A stretch of DNA of 64,000 bases from Proteobacteria bacterium ST_bin12 (GTDB taxonomy: Bacteria > Pseudomonadota > Gammaproteobacteria > Burkholderiales > Methylophilaceae): contig MSXP01000001.1 of the NCBI GenBank assembly GCA_002083635.1, positions 310,001 through 374,000 of the forward strand, written 5' to 3'. A model generated the notes under the pieces. The model saw nothing but the letters and a program-made list of their open reading frames with translations, was not told the origin of the DNA and made no database searches. A program made the translations under genes and the position numbers. Of this stretch, positions 52,726 to 60,801 are shown piece after piece. Every line of letters starts with the position of its first letter. Position 1 is the first letter of the stretch.

Positions 52726-53343
52726 TTAAATTCTGCGACGCGCAACAGTGAATAAACCCAGCGCTGCTGCCATTAAAGGCAAAGATGCTGGTAGCGGTAC
52801 TTCACTGATTCTAACGCCGACCACAAAGTCATCATAATCTGCATCACCATTAGAGCTATCATTAAATCCCAACACATAATCAAAAGGACCAAAATCTGGG
52901 CCATTTACAGGTGTTAAGTTACCATTCAAAATGGCAAAACCAAGTGCTGGTTTATCTGCCTCGCCATTAGCAACTGTGCCACCTCGGTCATCACTAAAAC
53001 TAAAGTTTACAGCGCCAGCATCAACCAATACGGAAGCAGTTGTGTCGCCAGGTGCGTTGGACTCAGTCAACATATTGCCTAAAAATGAAAATGAATTGTT
53101 AAAACCGCTTTCGCTACCTAAATAGGTAAAAGAAATTCTGCTGGGCTGATTTGCGACAAGAATGCCCAAAAAGCCAGTAGAGTATCCGCCAGTAAAAGTT
53201 GCCGGTTGTCCGTTATAGCCAAAAAATGAGATTGGTGTAGCATTGGCAACGCCTAAACTTGCGGCTTGAGCGATACCAGCTGTTAAAAATAAAGAAGCCG
53301 CAAGTGAAATCTTTGCAAGAGTCGGAATGTGTTTCTTGTGCAT
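52726..53343 (-). CDS. PEP-CTERM (VPLPA-type) sorted exoprotein
   Basis: The 205-residue protein has a signal peptide (about residues 1-27, ending IAQAAS) and a beta-rich mature part with GNGDADYDDFVVG. The C-terminal sorting signal is EVPLPASLPLMAAALGLFTVARRR. Such proteins are recognised by the EpsH/XrtA exosortase and are tied to exopolysaccharide and biofilm export. I use ATG 53343 with an AAGGAA ribosome site; a reading starting at 53388 would add 15 residues without one. No exosortase is encoded here. The function of the mature domain is unknown. Confidence 0.88.
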   Translation of the reverse strand: MHKKHIPTLAKISLAASLFLTAGIAQAASLGVANATPISFFGYNGQPATFTGGYSTGFLGILVANQPSRISFTYLGSESGFNNSFSFLGNMLTESNAPGDTTASVLVDAGAVNFSFSDDRGGTVANGEADKPALGFAILNGNLTPVNGPDFGPFDYVLGFNDSSNGDADYDDFVVGVRISEVPLPASLPLMAAALGLFTVARRRI

Positions 53344-53657
53344 AATAATTCCTTGGAAATTGAAAAATCTGTTTTTAGATAGACACACTGTATGTGTTGC
53401 AATAGAAACGGTCTGTACGCCAGCTAACTTAGTTTTCAGTTAAATATTAATATGACGCTACTAAAATATGTATTTACGCGTATGGTGTTTGGTAGGTTGT
53501 ATTGGATATGCTAATTAAATACCATGCATTAAATTAGATTGATAAAGACGTGATTTGCTTCGATGGTTAATTTTAACAATTTGTCACTTGAAACTTTGCT
53601 CAATAGTCGCTATCTTAGATGTATTGCCTTTTGGCAACTTTTTATAAGGAAATAACC
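53344..53657. other. 314-bp divergent intergenic region (PEP-CTERM gene / yccA)
   Basis: AT-rich and without an ORF. The right end carries the yccA promoter (53588-53616). For the PEP-CTERM gene I checked for a sigma-54 element near its start and found none with the required spacing. Confidence 0.5.
53588..53616 (+). promoter_or_regulatory. Sigma-70 promoter of the yccA-like gene
   Basis: TTGAAA (53588-53593) and TATCTT (53611-53616) are separated by 17 nt, the optimal spacing. Initiation is expected near 53623, leaving a leader of about 35 nt with an AAGGA ribosome site before the ATG at 53658. Confidence 0.6.
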
Positions 53658-54347
53658 ATGTTAGATGATATGCAAGTATTAGGTCGTGATGGTAGTTTAT
53701 CTACAACACAAAATAAGGTATTACGTAACACTTATGCCTTGCTTAGCTTAACCATGATTCCAACCGTGATTGGTGCGTTGGTAGGCATGAAAATGAATTT
53801 TGCTTTTGCAGCGTTGCATCCGTTTATGTTTGCAATTGGCGCAATGGCCGTGATTTACGGGATGTTTTTTGCGATCAACGCAAACCGCAACAGCAGCATT
53901 GGCGTAGTTTTATTGTTAGGCTTAACATTTTTATTAGGCTTAATGTTGGGCCCAATTTTGCAACATGCGCTTAATTTAAATAACGGCGGCCAAATCGTTG
54001 GCTTAGCAGCTGGTGGCACTGGCGTTATTTTGATGACAATGGCGGGTATTGCAACCACAACCAAAAAAGACTTTAGCTTTATGGGCAAATTCTTGATGGT
54101 AGGCATTATTCTATTAATCGTCGCATCGCTTGCTAATATTTTCTTGCAAATTCCAGCCATGCAATTAATGTTGTCAGGCGTTGGTGTGTTGCTATTCTCA
54201 GGTTTTATTTTGTACGATGTAAGCCGTATTGTGAATGGTGGCGAAACCAATTATGTAATGGCAACATTAGGCTTGTACATGAGTATTTATAACTTATTTA
54301 CTAGCTTGTTACATTTGTTAATGGGTTTAATGGGCAGTAACGATTAA
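53658..54347 (+). CDS. Bax inhibitor-1/YccA-family membrane protein
   Basis: The 229-residue protein has seven membrane helices with the BI-1 family pattern, including RNTYALLSLTMIPTVIG, LNNGGQIVGLAAGGTGVILM and ILYDVSRIVNGGETNYV. In E. coli YccA is an FtsH substrate that modulates FtsH and jammed secretion. The start at 53658 has an AAGGA ribosome site and a 35-nt leader from a good promoter; a reading from 53619 would begin before the likely transcription start. Confidence 0.92.
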   Translation: MLDDMQVLGRDGSLSTTQNKVLRNTYALLSLTMIPTVIGALVGMKMNFAFAALHPFMFAIGAMAVIYGMFFAINANRNSSIGVVLLLGLTFLLGLMLGPILQHALNLNNGGQIVGLAAGGTGVILMTMAGIATTTKKDFSFMGKFLMVGIILLIVASLANIFLQIPAMQLMLSGVGVLLFSGFILYDVSRIVNGGETNYVMATLGLYMSIYNLFTSLLHLLMGLMGSND

Positions 54348-54362
54348 CATTTAAATTCATGC

Positions 54363-54392
54363 AAAAAAGCCGACTAAATGTCGGCTTTTTTA
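54363..54392. terminator. Bidirectional terminator, yccA and tadA
   Basis: GCCGAC (54369-54374) and GTCGGC (54380-54385) form a stem with a 5-nt loop and six A and six T on the two sides. It serves yccA on the plus strand. The tadA stop codon lies inside the T-run. Confidence 0.9.
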
Positions 54393-54863
54393 TTGCTTAC
54401 TTAATAACCTGCGCTGCCTGAAAAAATCAGATAGCACCGCACCACATTCCACCGCTAATATGCCACCAATCACCACTGTATGATGATTCAATTTCGGCTC
54501 TGTCATCAGGTTAACTACGCTGCCACAAGCGCCTGTTTTAGGGTCGCTAGCGCCATAAACTAGTTTTGCAATACGTGCATGTTGCATCGCGCCGCTACAC
54601 ATCGCACACGGCTCTAGCGTGACATATAAGGTGCAATCCACCAAACGATAATTGCCCAAATAAGCGGCAGCTTCGCGCATCGCCATAATTTCAGCATGTG
54701 CAGTCGGGTCGTGCAAACCAATCGGCGTATTGCTACCGCGACCAATGACCACATTATCTTTAACTACAATAGCGCCCACAGGCACTTCACCAAGTGTCGC
54801 AGCTTGTTTCGCTAGCGATAATGCTAGCTGCATATAATCAATATCGCTTGTTATTATCGTCAT
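54390..54863 (-). CDS. tadA: tRNA-specific adenosine deaminase
   Basis: The 157-residue zinc deaminase converts A34 to inosine in tRNA-Arg. It has H56-A-E58 (HAEIMA) and the P85-C86-A-M-C89 zinc motif in TLEPCAMCSGAM. The ATG overlaps the tgpA stop (TAATG). Its stop codon lies within the terminator. Confidence 0.95.
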   Translation of the reverse strand: MTIITSDIDYMQLALSLAKQAATLGEVPVGAIVVKDNVVIGRGSNTPIGLHDPTAHAEIMAMREAAAYLGNYRLVDCTLYVTLEPCAMCSGAMQHARIAKLVYGASDPKTGACGSVVNLMTEPKLNHHTVVIGGILAVECGAVLSDFFRQRRLLSKQ

Positions 54864-56821
54864 TATTTTTTCGGTATATTCAGTTGTTTAATGCAATCTG
54901 CTAAGGCTTGCAGTAACTCTGGGTTAGCCAATTTGCTGTAGGTAATGACATTATAACGTTGTGCGATATCCATTATTTGTGTTTGTTGATTAGGCAGTAT
55001 TTTGGCGGCGCGCGCTGCAAAATCCAATGCAGTTTCACCATTATTTTGGCTTAATCCAGCCCGTTTTAGCTGATTTAAATATTGTGCATATAAACGTTGC
55101 GCTGGATTTAATTTGGCCTTTTGTTGTTTGACCAAAAAGTAAGTCGTTAAGCCCATGATGACGGCAATAATGGCAACCATTCCTATCAATATTTGCATTA
55201 AGTTGAGATTTTTACCGCTTAATTTTCTTAAGAAATCGAGTTGTTTTTTATCGTCATAACCCAGTACCCACTGGTTCCAGCCATTATTGACTGTATCCCA
55301 ATTAAGGTAAGCTTTTTTAAGCCAAGGATAATCAGGGCGAGCCATTAACGGCAGTGCATCGGCTTCATCTAGCGCGTCACTAATGCCATTTTCTATGCGT
55401 TCTGGTGAAACAGCTGCAGTTGGGTCAACTCGCACCCAACCTTTGTTTGCCAGCCAAACTTCTGCCCAAGCATGCGCATCTGATTGGCGCACAATATAGT
55501 AATCGCCATTGGGATTGTATTCGCCGCCCTGATAGCCAGTGACAATGCGCGCTGGCACGCCTGCAGCTCGCATTAAATACACAAAGCTAGTGGCATAATG
55601 TTCACAAAATCCGCGTTTTGTATTGAATAAAAAATCATCCACGGGATTATCGTTCAGCCTAGGTGGTTTTAAGGTATAAACAAACGGTTGTTCTCTGTAG
55701 CGTTTAAGCGCGGCATTAATCTTATCTACCGCACTTAAGCCTTGCCAGCTTTCTGCTAATTGTACGGTTTTTGGGTTTTCACCTTCGTTAATTTGCAAGC
55801 TTAATAAGCGCTCTCGCTCGCCTAAGTTTAAGCCTAATTGATAACTACTATAAGACACTGCATCGTAGCGTAACCTAGTGAGGACTGGTTTATTCGCAAC
55901 CACAGAATAATCGTGGGTAAGCCTTGCGTCTTGCGGAATCAATGTTGGTAAATCTAACATGAGCATCCATAAGCGGTTATGCGGCTCAAGCGTCATGGTG
56001 TATTGAATAGGATTACCACTTACTTTTGCGATTTCGGGCTGTAGGCCAATTTTAGAGCTACTCATGGTCCAGCTACGGTCTTCTTGATGCCATAACACTG
56101 GCCCGCGCCAATAGAGTTCGCCTCTTTCAGGCGCTGCGTTTTTAAATTGCACCCTAAAAGCAATCGCACTATTTTTAGTGAGATTGCTGATATTGCCGAA
56201 TTGCAAACTGTCACCCAAACCCGACATACCCCTATTCGCATCTTGTGGCAAACCCCATAACGGGCCTGGAATACGTGGAAACAGCACAAATAATATGAGC
56301 ATGACAGGCACTGCCTGCAGCAATAATTGCGCAGCTAGTTTTAAGGTAAATTGAATATCGCTTTGCTTGCCAGTATCTTTAAAGCTGATATTAATTAACG
56401 TTGCTGTTAGCAATATGAGCGGCGCAATACTTAAGCCAAATGTCGCAATGGTTTGATTAAACAAAAATAAATTACCCACCAAAAAGTACGCCAGCACAAT
56501 TACCAACATGTAATCGCGCAATTTTTTGGTTTCTAGCAGCTTAAGCGAGCACATCACCACCAATAAACTTAATGACGCGTCACGTCCTAAAAAGCCCTTA
56601 AAAGTGACAATAATGCCTACACAGATGATTAAGGTAATAGGCAGTAAAGCCCAAATTTTAGGCATGGCCCATTGGTATCTATCTAATAAATAGCGCCAAG
56701 TGCCAAAACCAACGCTGGCTATAATTACCCATACAGGTAAATTGGGAATATGTGTACCAAGCACTGCTGCAAGCGAAATCAGTAACCATTTTAGGTGTTG
56801 CGGATTTAATGTGCGATTCAT
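54863..56821 (-). CDS. tgpA: TgpA-like membrane transglutaminase (DUF3488/DUF4129)
   Basis: The 652-residue protein has five to six N-terminal helices (DUF3488), a periplasmic transglutaminase-like domain and a C-terminal membrane helix with a DUF4129 tail. The catalytic triad is visible: C406 in KRGFCEHYATS, His in SDAHAWAEVWL and Asp in WVRVDPTAA. P. aeruginosa TgpA is essential there. The gene lies directly after the DUF58 gene (four bases) and before tadA in the moxR-DUF58-tgpA order. Confidence 0.92.
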   Translation of the reverse strand: MNRTLNPQHLKWLLISLAAVLGTHIPNLPVWVIIASVGFGTWRYLLDRYQWAMPKIWALLPITLIICVGIIVTFKGFLGRDASLSLLVVMCSLKLLETKKLRDYMLVIVLAYFLVGNLFLFNQTIATFGLSIAPLILLTATLINISFKDTGKQSDIQFTLKLAAQLLLQAVPVMLILFVLFPRIPGPLWGLPQDANRGMSGLGDSLQFGNISNLTKNSAIAFRVQFKNAAPERGELYWRGPVLWHQEDRSWTMSSSKIGLQPEIAKVSGNPIQYTMTLEPHNRLWMLMLDLPTLIPQDARLTHDYSVVANKPVLTRLRYDAVSYSSYQLGLNLGERERLLSLQINEGENPKTVQLAESWQGLSAVDKINAALKRYREQPFVYTLKPPRLNDNPVDDFLFNTKRGFCEHYATSFVYLMRAAGVPARIVTGYQGGEYNPNGDYYIVRQSDAHAWAEVWLANKGWVRVDPTAAVSPERIENGISDALDEADALPLMARPDYPWLKKAYLNWDTVNNGWNQWVLGYDDKKQLDFLRKLSGKNLNLMQILIGMVAIIAVIMGLTTYFLVKQQKAKLNPAQRLYAQYLNQLKRAGLSQNNGETALDFAARAAKILPNQQTQIMDIAQRYNVITYSKLANPELLQALADCIKQLNIPKK

Positions 56822-56825
56822 GGGA

Positions 56826-57791
56826 TTAGCTCATTAACGCCAGCGCTGTTAACGCCTGATGGTAGTGCGCTTCAGTATTGTTGGGCGCTAATTCGGTATC
56901 TGGAAGCCTTAAGCCATAGGTTTGCTGAGTTGCATGCGCATCAATGACTAAGCGCGTGAGCTGCGAAATGCGTATTTCAATATCGCCTGTGGTATCCAAC
57001 CAATCTAGCCATAAGGTGTGAATGCCAGCACCGCTATAAAGTTTGGTATACATGCCAATGCCGCGGCTAGAGGCTTTCCAGTCGACTCGGCTTGGCGAAT
57101 CGCCAACTTGGTAATTTTTATGCCCATTAAAGTCATCATCACCTTTGGTTAGCTGGCTGCTTCCTTTTGCATCAGCATCTGCTGACAAATTGTTTTGATG
57201 GATTGATTCAGCGGGTTTAGGGTACACCAGCAGTTGAAAAGGATTATCAACTACTGCCCAAGCATGCAATAAACTTAAAGGGAATTCTGTGTAAAGCGTT
57301 AAGCGTGGCAGGCTATGTAAGCCACGCTTGATGGTGGTGAGAGGGATATCAAAGAGCTGCACATCGTTAGCCTTTATATCATTAATGACTTCTGCCTGAC
57401 GATTAAAATAAGCAGCCACCACATAACGCGGCCGATTTTTAGTCTCCGATAATTTAAGCACGATTGTGGCGGTTTCCCCTGCAAAAACGGGGCTTGCGTT
57501 TGATACTGCAATTTGCAAATGCAGTAAATTACGCCAAGTATGCAACATGGCAATATTACCCAAAGAAGCCAGCAAAAATGTGACGTAATAGCCCAAGCTT
57601 AGTGAATAGTTAATTGAGCCAATCAGCAATCCAATCAACATCGTTGCATACAATAAACCCCAGCGTGTGGGTAGAATGTAAATCTGGCGAGGATTAAGTA
57701 TGGCGACATTATTAGCGCTTTTTGCGACTCTAAACCATTGTTGCCAATAGCTTATTTTCCAAAACGTGAATGGCCAAATTTTACTTAACAT
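56826..57791 (-). CDS. DUF58-domain membrane protein
   Basis: The 321-residue protein has two membrane helices near the N-terminus (about 45-95) and a C-terminal DUF58 domain with the conserved GDDDFNGHKNYQVGDSPSR-type motif. It ends with the weak von Willebrand-like region. DUF58 proteins act with MoxR AAA ATPases and TgpA, but the biochemical role is unsettled. It starts ATGTTAAGT, a copy of the dispersed word, and ends four bases before tgpA. Confidence 0.9.
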   Translation of the reverse strand: MLSKIWPFTFWKISYWQQWFRVAKSANNVAILNPRQIYILPTRWGLLYATMLIGLLIGSINYSLSLGYYVTFLLASLGNIAMLHTWRNLLHLQIAVSNASPVFAGETATIVLKLSETKNRPRYVVAAYFNRQAEVINDIKANDVQLFDIPLTTIKRGLHSLPRLTLYTEFPLSLLHAWAVVDNPFQLLVYPKPAESIHQNNLSADADAKGSSQLTKGDDDFNGHKNYQVGDSPSRVDWKASSRGIGMYTKLYSGAGIHTLWLDWLDTTGDIEIRISQLTRLVIDAHATQQTYGLRLPDTELAPNNTEAHYHQALTALALMS

Positions 57792-57818
57792 GTTTTTAGG
57801 TGCAAAATTTTCGGTGCA

Positions 57819-57833
57819 AAAAAGTGGTTAAGT
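57819..57833 (+). repeat. 15-base word AAAAAGTGGTTAAGT, copy 2
   Basis: Overlaps the stop codon of the moxR-type gene on the minus strand. With ACTTAAC at 57783-57789 it forms an inverted pair 36 nt apart. Confidence 0.75.
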
Positions 57834-58721
57834 AATCGCGACTTGATCAAGTATTTGCTTGGCTATATTGCTATTTCCATCTTGCCCTAAGCGGTGCGCA
57901 ACAACGCTTGGTAATACCGCTTGCACATCTTCTGGCGTGACAAAATCGCGACCATCAATGTATGCCCAAGCTTGCGCACATTGACGCAAACCCAAGCCAG
58001 CTCTGGGTGATAATCCCTCATTCGTTTGTGTGCGAGTATATTGAATCAGCGCTTGTAAATAATCTAACAGCGCATCTGACACGTGTACTTGATGCACTTG
58101 CTGCTGCAATTTTAATAAGCCATCAGCGTCACATACTGCTTGAATACTACTGGCATTAGCACGACCACCCTGATTTTTAAGTAGGGCTCGTTCAGATTGG
58201 GCGTCAGGATAACCCAATGTAATGCGCATTAAAAAGCGATCGAGCTGCGATTCTGGCAAGGCAAACGTGCCAATATGGTGTTTAGGGTTTTGGGTAGCAA
58301 TCACAAAAAACGGTTGTGGTAACAAATGCGTATTGCCATCTACCGTCACCTGATGCTCTTCCATTGCCTCTAATAATGCGCTTTGGGTTTTTGGTGTGGC
58401 GCGATTAATTTCGTCTGCCAGCAACACATTGGTGAATATTGGCCCTGCATGAAACTGAAAGCTAGAAGTGTTGCGATCAAAAACGGATACGCCAATGATG
58501 TCGGCAGGTAATAAATCGCTGGTAAATTGGGTGCGCCTGAATCCCAAGCCCAATACTTGCGCCAAGGTATGTGCCAGCGTGGTTTTGCCCATGCCAGGTA
58601 AATCCTCAATCAGTAAATGTCCACCTGCCAATAAACAAGTAAGGCTTAATTTAACTTGCTGCTCTTTACCTAAAATAATGTGTGACGTTGCACGAATAAT
58701 CGCTTGAATAGTTTTTTGCAT
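57828..58721 (-). CDS. MoxR-family AAA+ ATPase
   Basis: The 297-residue ATPase has the Walker A G43-M-G-K-T-T in LPGMGKTTLAHTLA and Walker B in NVLLADEINRATPKTQSALLEAMEE, followed by the sensor segment FVIATQNP. MoxR ATPases work as chaperones for membrane or metalloprotein assembly, here paired with DUF58 and TgpA. The gene name moxR comes from methanol dehydrogenase assembly in methylotrophs; this copy belongs to the general betaproteobacterial DUF58 group. Its stop codon lies inside the 15-base word ACTTAACCACTTTTT. Confidence 0.93.
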   Translation of the reverse strand: MQKTIQAIIRATSHIILGKEQQVKLSLTCLLAGGHLLIEDLPGMGKTTLAHTLAQVLGLGFRRTQFTSDLLPADIIGVSVFDRNTSSFQFHAGPIFTNVLLADEINRATPKTQSALLEAMEEHQVTVDGNTHLLPQPFFVIATQNPKHHIGTFALPESQLDRFLMRITLGYPDAQSERALLKNQGGRANASSIQAVCDADGLLKLQQQVHQVHVSDALLDYLQALIQYTRTQTNEGLSPRAGLGLRQCAQAWAYIDGRDFVTPEDVQAVLPSVVAHRLGQDGNSNIAKQILDQVAIT

Positions 58722-58802
58722 AGATTTTAAGCTGTTTCTTATTTGAGTGAAGAGATAAAGTTAACGGGCATATTGAAGCCATTTATCGATTTTGATTCTG
58801 AA

Positions 58803-59261
58803 TTACCTGCCTTGATTGGATTTATCAGCCCAGCGCACCATCACATAGATTAAGCCCATTACAAATGCGCCGCCTACCCAAATGCCAATTTCTTCAAAAC
58901 TAGGCGAGGCGTCTTGTACTGGCATCACAATCAGTTTGCGCAAAAACAGCACCAACACCACTTCAATAAACGTTTCTACCAACAATTTACTGCCGAGCAA
59001 ATAACGTATTTCGGCAGAAATCAGCGCAGAAATTGACCACAGCAACATGAGCGTACCCAGCGCATGTAAAAAGCCGTGCACTAAATTATGCGCATATGCT
59101 GCTTGCTGTACATCTTTAAAAAATAGCCAAGTAAATATGACGACCGAAACAGCCAAAGCCAAGCCAATGATAATGTGAGCAAACCCATTTAACCAAAGCA
59201 TCGCTTTGACGGCGATTCGATTGAGGGGTTCAAACTCGCGAGGGAGCTGATCTTGTGTCAT
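58803..59261 (-). CDS. PsiE-like phosphate-starvation membrane protein
   Basis: The 152-residue protein has four predicted helices and the PsiE-family segments LNRIAVKAMLWLNGFAHIIIGLALA and LIVETFIEVVLVLFLRKLIV-type motif (here LLVETFIEVVLVLFLRKL). In E. coli psiE responds to phosphate starvation, but the function is unknown. Family membership is moderate, judged from these segments and topology. It is divergent from the pirin gene across a 155-nt region. Confidence 0.75.
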   Translation of the reverse strand: MTQDQLPREFEPLNRIAVKAMLWLNGFAHIIIGLALAVSVVIFTWLFFKDVQQAAYAHNLVHGFLHALGTLMLLWSISALISAEIRYLLGSKLLVETFIEVVLVLFLRKLIVMPVQDASPSFEEIGIWVGGAFVMGLIYVMVRWADKSNQGR

Positions 59262-59341
59262 GGATATCTCCTTATTTAAAGTAAAATTAAAGCTTGATTA
59301 TTAATAATTTAACCACATATAAGCTGAAATAGATTTAAATG

Positions 59342-59364
59342 ACAAATGTATATTTATAATTTGT
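59342..59364. promoter_or_regulatory. Inverted repeat in the PsiE-like/pirin divergent region
   Basis: Perfect 6-bp arms ACAAAT (59342-59347) and ATTTGT (59359-59364) surround an 11-nt AT-rich spacer. They lie between two divergent genes, where a regulator could bind. AT-richness makes chance occurrence plausible. Confidence 0.3.
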
Positions 59365-59416
59365 AGTAAACTGGTCTATTATTTTTGATATCGTTTGAGC
59401 AAAGGTGTTTTCTGAT

Positions 59417-60112
59417 ATGCAAATTAGGCAATCAAGCGAGCGTGGGCACGCAAACCGTGGCTGGCTAGACAGTTACCATTCTTTTTCTTTTGCGGATTAT
59501 TACGACCCCAATTGGATGGGTTTTTCAGTGTTGCGTGTGGTTAATGAGGATGTGATTGCGCCAGCTAAAGGCTTTGGTACACATTCACACAACGATATGG
59601 AAATCATCACCTATATTTTAAAAGGTGAGCTGGCACATAAAGACAGCATGGGCAATGTGGAAACCATCAAACAAGGCTACGTGCAACGCATGACAGCGGG
59701 AACGGGTGTTTCGCATAGCGAATTTAACGCATCCTCAACCGAACCAGTGCATTTATTGCAAATTTGGATTACGCCTAATCAACTGCACTTAACGCCGGGT
59801 TATGAAGATAAATTTTTTGACCCTGCATTAAAATTAAACCAATGGTGTTTATTGGCGTCACAAAGCGGCGTGCAAAATTCATTAATTGTTCATCAAGATA
59901 TTGCACTATATGCAGCACAGTTAACCGATAAACATGCCTTAAATTACACACTTAAACAAAACCGCAAAGCTTATGTGCAAATTGCTCTGGGTAATGTTGA
60001 GGTAAACGGAAGGCGACTGATGGCAGGAGATGCCGCAATGTTTGACGGCAATGAGGTAATAGAAATTAAAGCGCACAATAGTGCAGAAGTCTTGCTATTT
60101 GATTTACCTTAA
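59417..60112 (+). CDS. Pirin-family quercetinase-like protein
   Basis: The 231-residue bicupin of the pirin (YhhW) family has the metal-binding histidines in GFGTHSHNDMEIITYIL and GTGVSHSEFNAS. E. coli YhhW has quercetin 2,3-dioxygenase activity; the physiological substrate is unknown. The ATG at 59417 gives the usual family start (IRQSSERGHANRGWL-type), with an AAAGG ribosome site 11 bases upstream. The cluster downstream (yceI, nemA, nitroreductase, thioredoxin) suggests a response to electrophiles or redox stress. Confidence 0.92.
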   Translation: MQIRQSSERGHANRGWLDSYHSFSFADYYDPNWMGFSVLRVVNEDVIAPAKGFGTHSHNDMEIITYILKGELAHKDSMGNVETIKQGYVQRMTAGTGVSHSEFNASSTEPVHLLQIWITPNQLHLTPGYEDKFFDPALKLNQWCLLASQSGVQNSLIVHQDIALYAAQLTDKHALNYTLKQNRKAYVQIALGNVEVNGRRLMAGDAAMFDGNEVIEIKAHNSAEVLLFDLP

Positions 60113-60167
60113 GCGTTTAAAAGCTAAAAATATTTAACTTAACCCCATTTCATTTTAGGAACCATTT

Positions 60168-60755
60168 ATGAATATTACATTAAAAAATATTTTCTTAGCA
60201 GATGCTTTGGTCGTAAGCTCAAGCTACGCAATAGCTGAGCCAGAAACCTATAAAATTGATAATAATCATAGCTTTGCTAATTGGAACGTGCGACATGTGG
60301 TTTCAAAAACATCAGGTACCTTTAGCGATGTAACAGGAAAAATTATTATTGATCGTAGCAATTTAGCGAACTCATCTGTTGATGCAAAAATCAATTTACT
60401 CAGCGTTAACAGTAGCCTTGCCAAACGTGATGAGCATATTAAAAAATCTGATTATTTAGATGTAGAAAAATTTGCAGAAATGACTTTTGTGAGCAAAAAA
60501 ATCGAAGCAAAATCGGCGACAGAAGGCGTAATGACTGGTGTGTTAACAATGCACGGCGTGTCAAAAGAAATGACATTTCCATTTAAAGTGTTGGGCTTTG
60601 GTGCTGACGCATGGGGCGGCTACAGAAGCGGCTTTGAAGCGCATACCAGTTTAAAAGCCAGCGACTTTGGTTTTGGCTGGGGATTAAAACCTAACGCATC
60701 CGTGGGCGACGATATTGAAATCACCTTATTGATTGAAGGCATTAAAGCTAAATAG
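60168..60755 (+). CDS. YceI-family periplasmic lipid-binding protein
   Basis: The 195-residue protein has a signal peptide (about residues 1-23, ending YAIAEP) and the YceI beta-barrel pattern, with YKIDNNHSFANWNVRHVVSKTSGTF, the repeated SVDAKINLLSVNS and GVSKEMTFPFKVLGFGADAWGGYRSGF. Relatives bind long polyisoprenoids such as ubiquinone precursors. It is in a same-strand run between the pirin and nemA genes, but no shared function is shown. Confidence 0.9.
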   Translation: MNITLKNIFLADALVVSSSYAIAEPETYKIDNNHSFANWNVRHVVSKTSGTFSDVTGKIIIDRSNLANSSVDAKINLLSVNSSLAKRDEHIKKSDYLDVEKFAEMTFVSKKIEAKSATEGVMTGVLTMHGVSKEMTFPFKVLGFGADAWGGYRSGFEAHTSLKASDFGFGWGLKPNASVGDDIEITLLIEGIKAK

Positions 60756-60801
60756 CATTAACAGCATATTCAGAATTTTATAATTAAAAGTGGAGAATGA
60801 T

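Larger units (their letters stand above)
9127..60145. repeat. Dispersed 9-base word GGGTTAAGT / ACTTAACCC
   Basis: Hand scan found the plus-strand form beginning at 10107, 12392, 16111, 24584, 30596, 35452, 39122, 40771, 47017 and 48357, and the minus-strand form at 9127, 11719, 20765 and 60137. Eleven lie inside genes and three between genes. Inside genes it is read as G-L-S, L-N-P, L-T-P or W-V-K, so no single peptide explains it. A minus or plus G is dropped in about eleven further 8-mer copies. Flanks are AT-rich. Confidence 0.75.

Noticed and set aside
53344..53500. Sigma-54 promoter for the PEP-CTERM gene
   Set aside because: The TTGCAA near 53395 lacks a matching GG or CC element at the required 10-nt distance.
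53855..54250. A 131-codon frame antisense to the YccA-like gene
   Set aside because: It mirrors the membrane-protein codons (Pro/Ile/Thr-rich), with no ribosome site.
9127..60145. The dispersed GGGTTAAGT word as a codon-bias effect
   Set aside because: It is read in at least four peptide contexts on both strands and also occurs between genes, so codon preference alone is an inadequate explanation, although a genome-wide test is needed.
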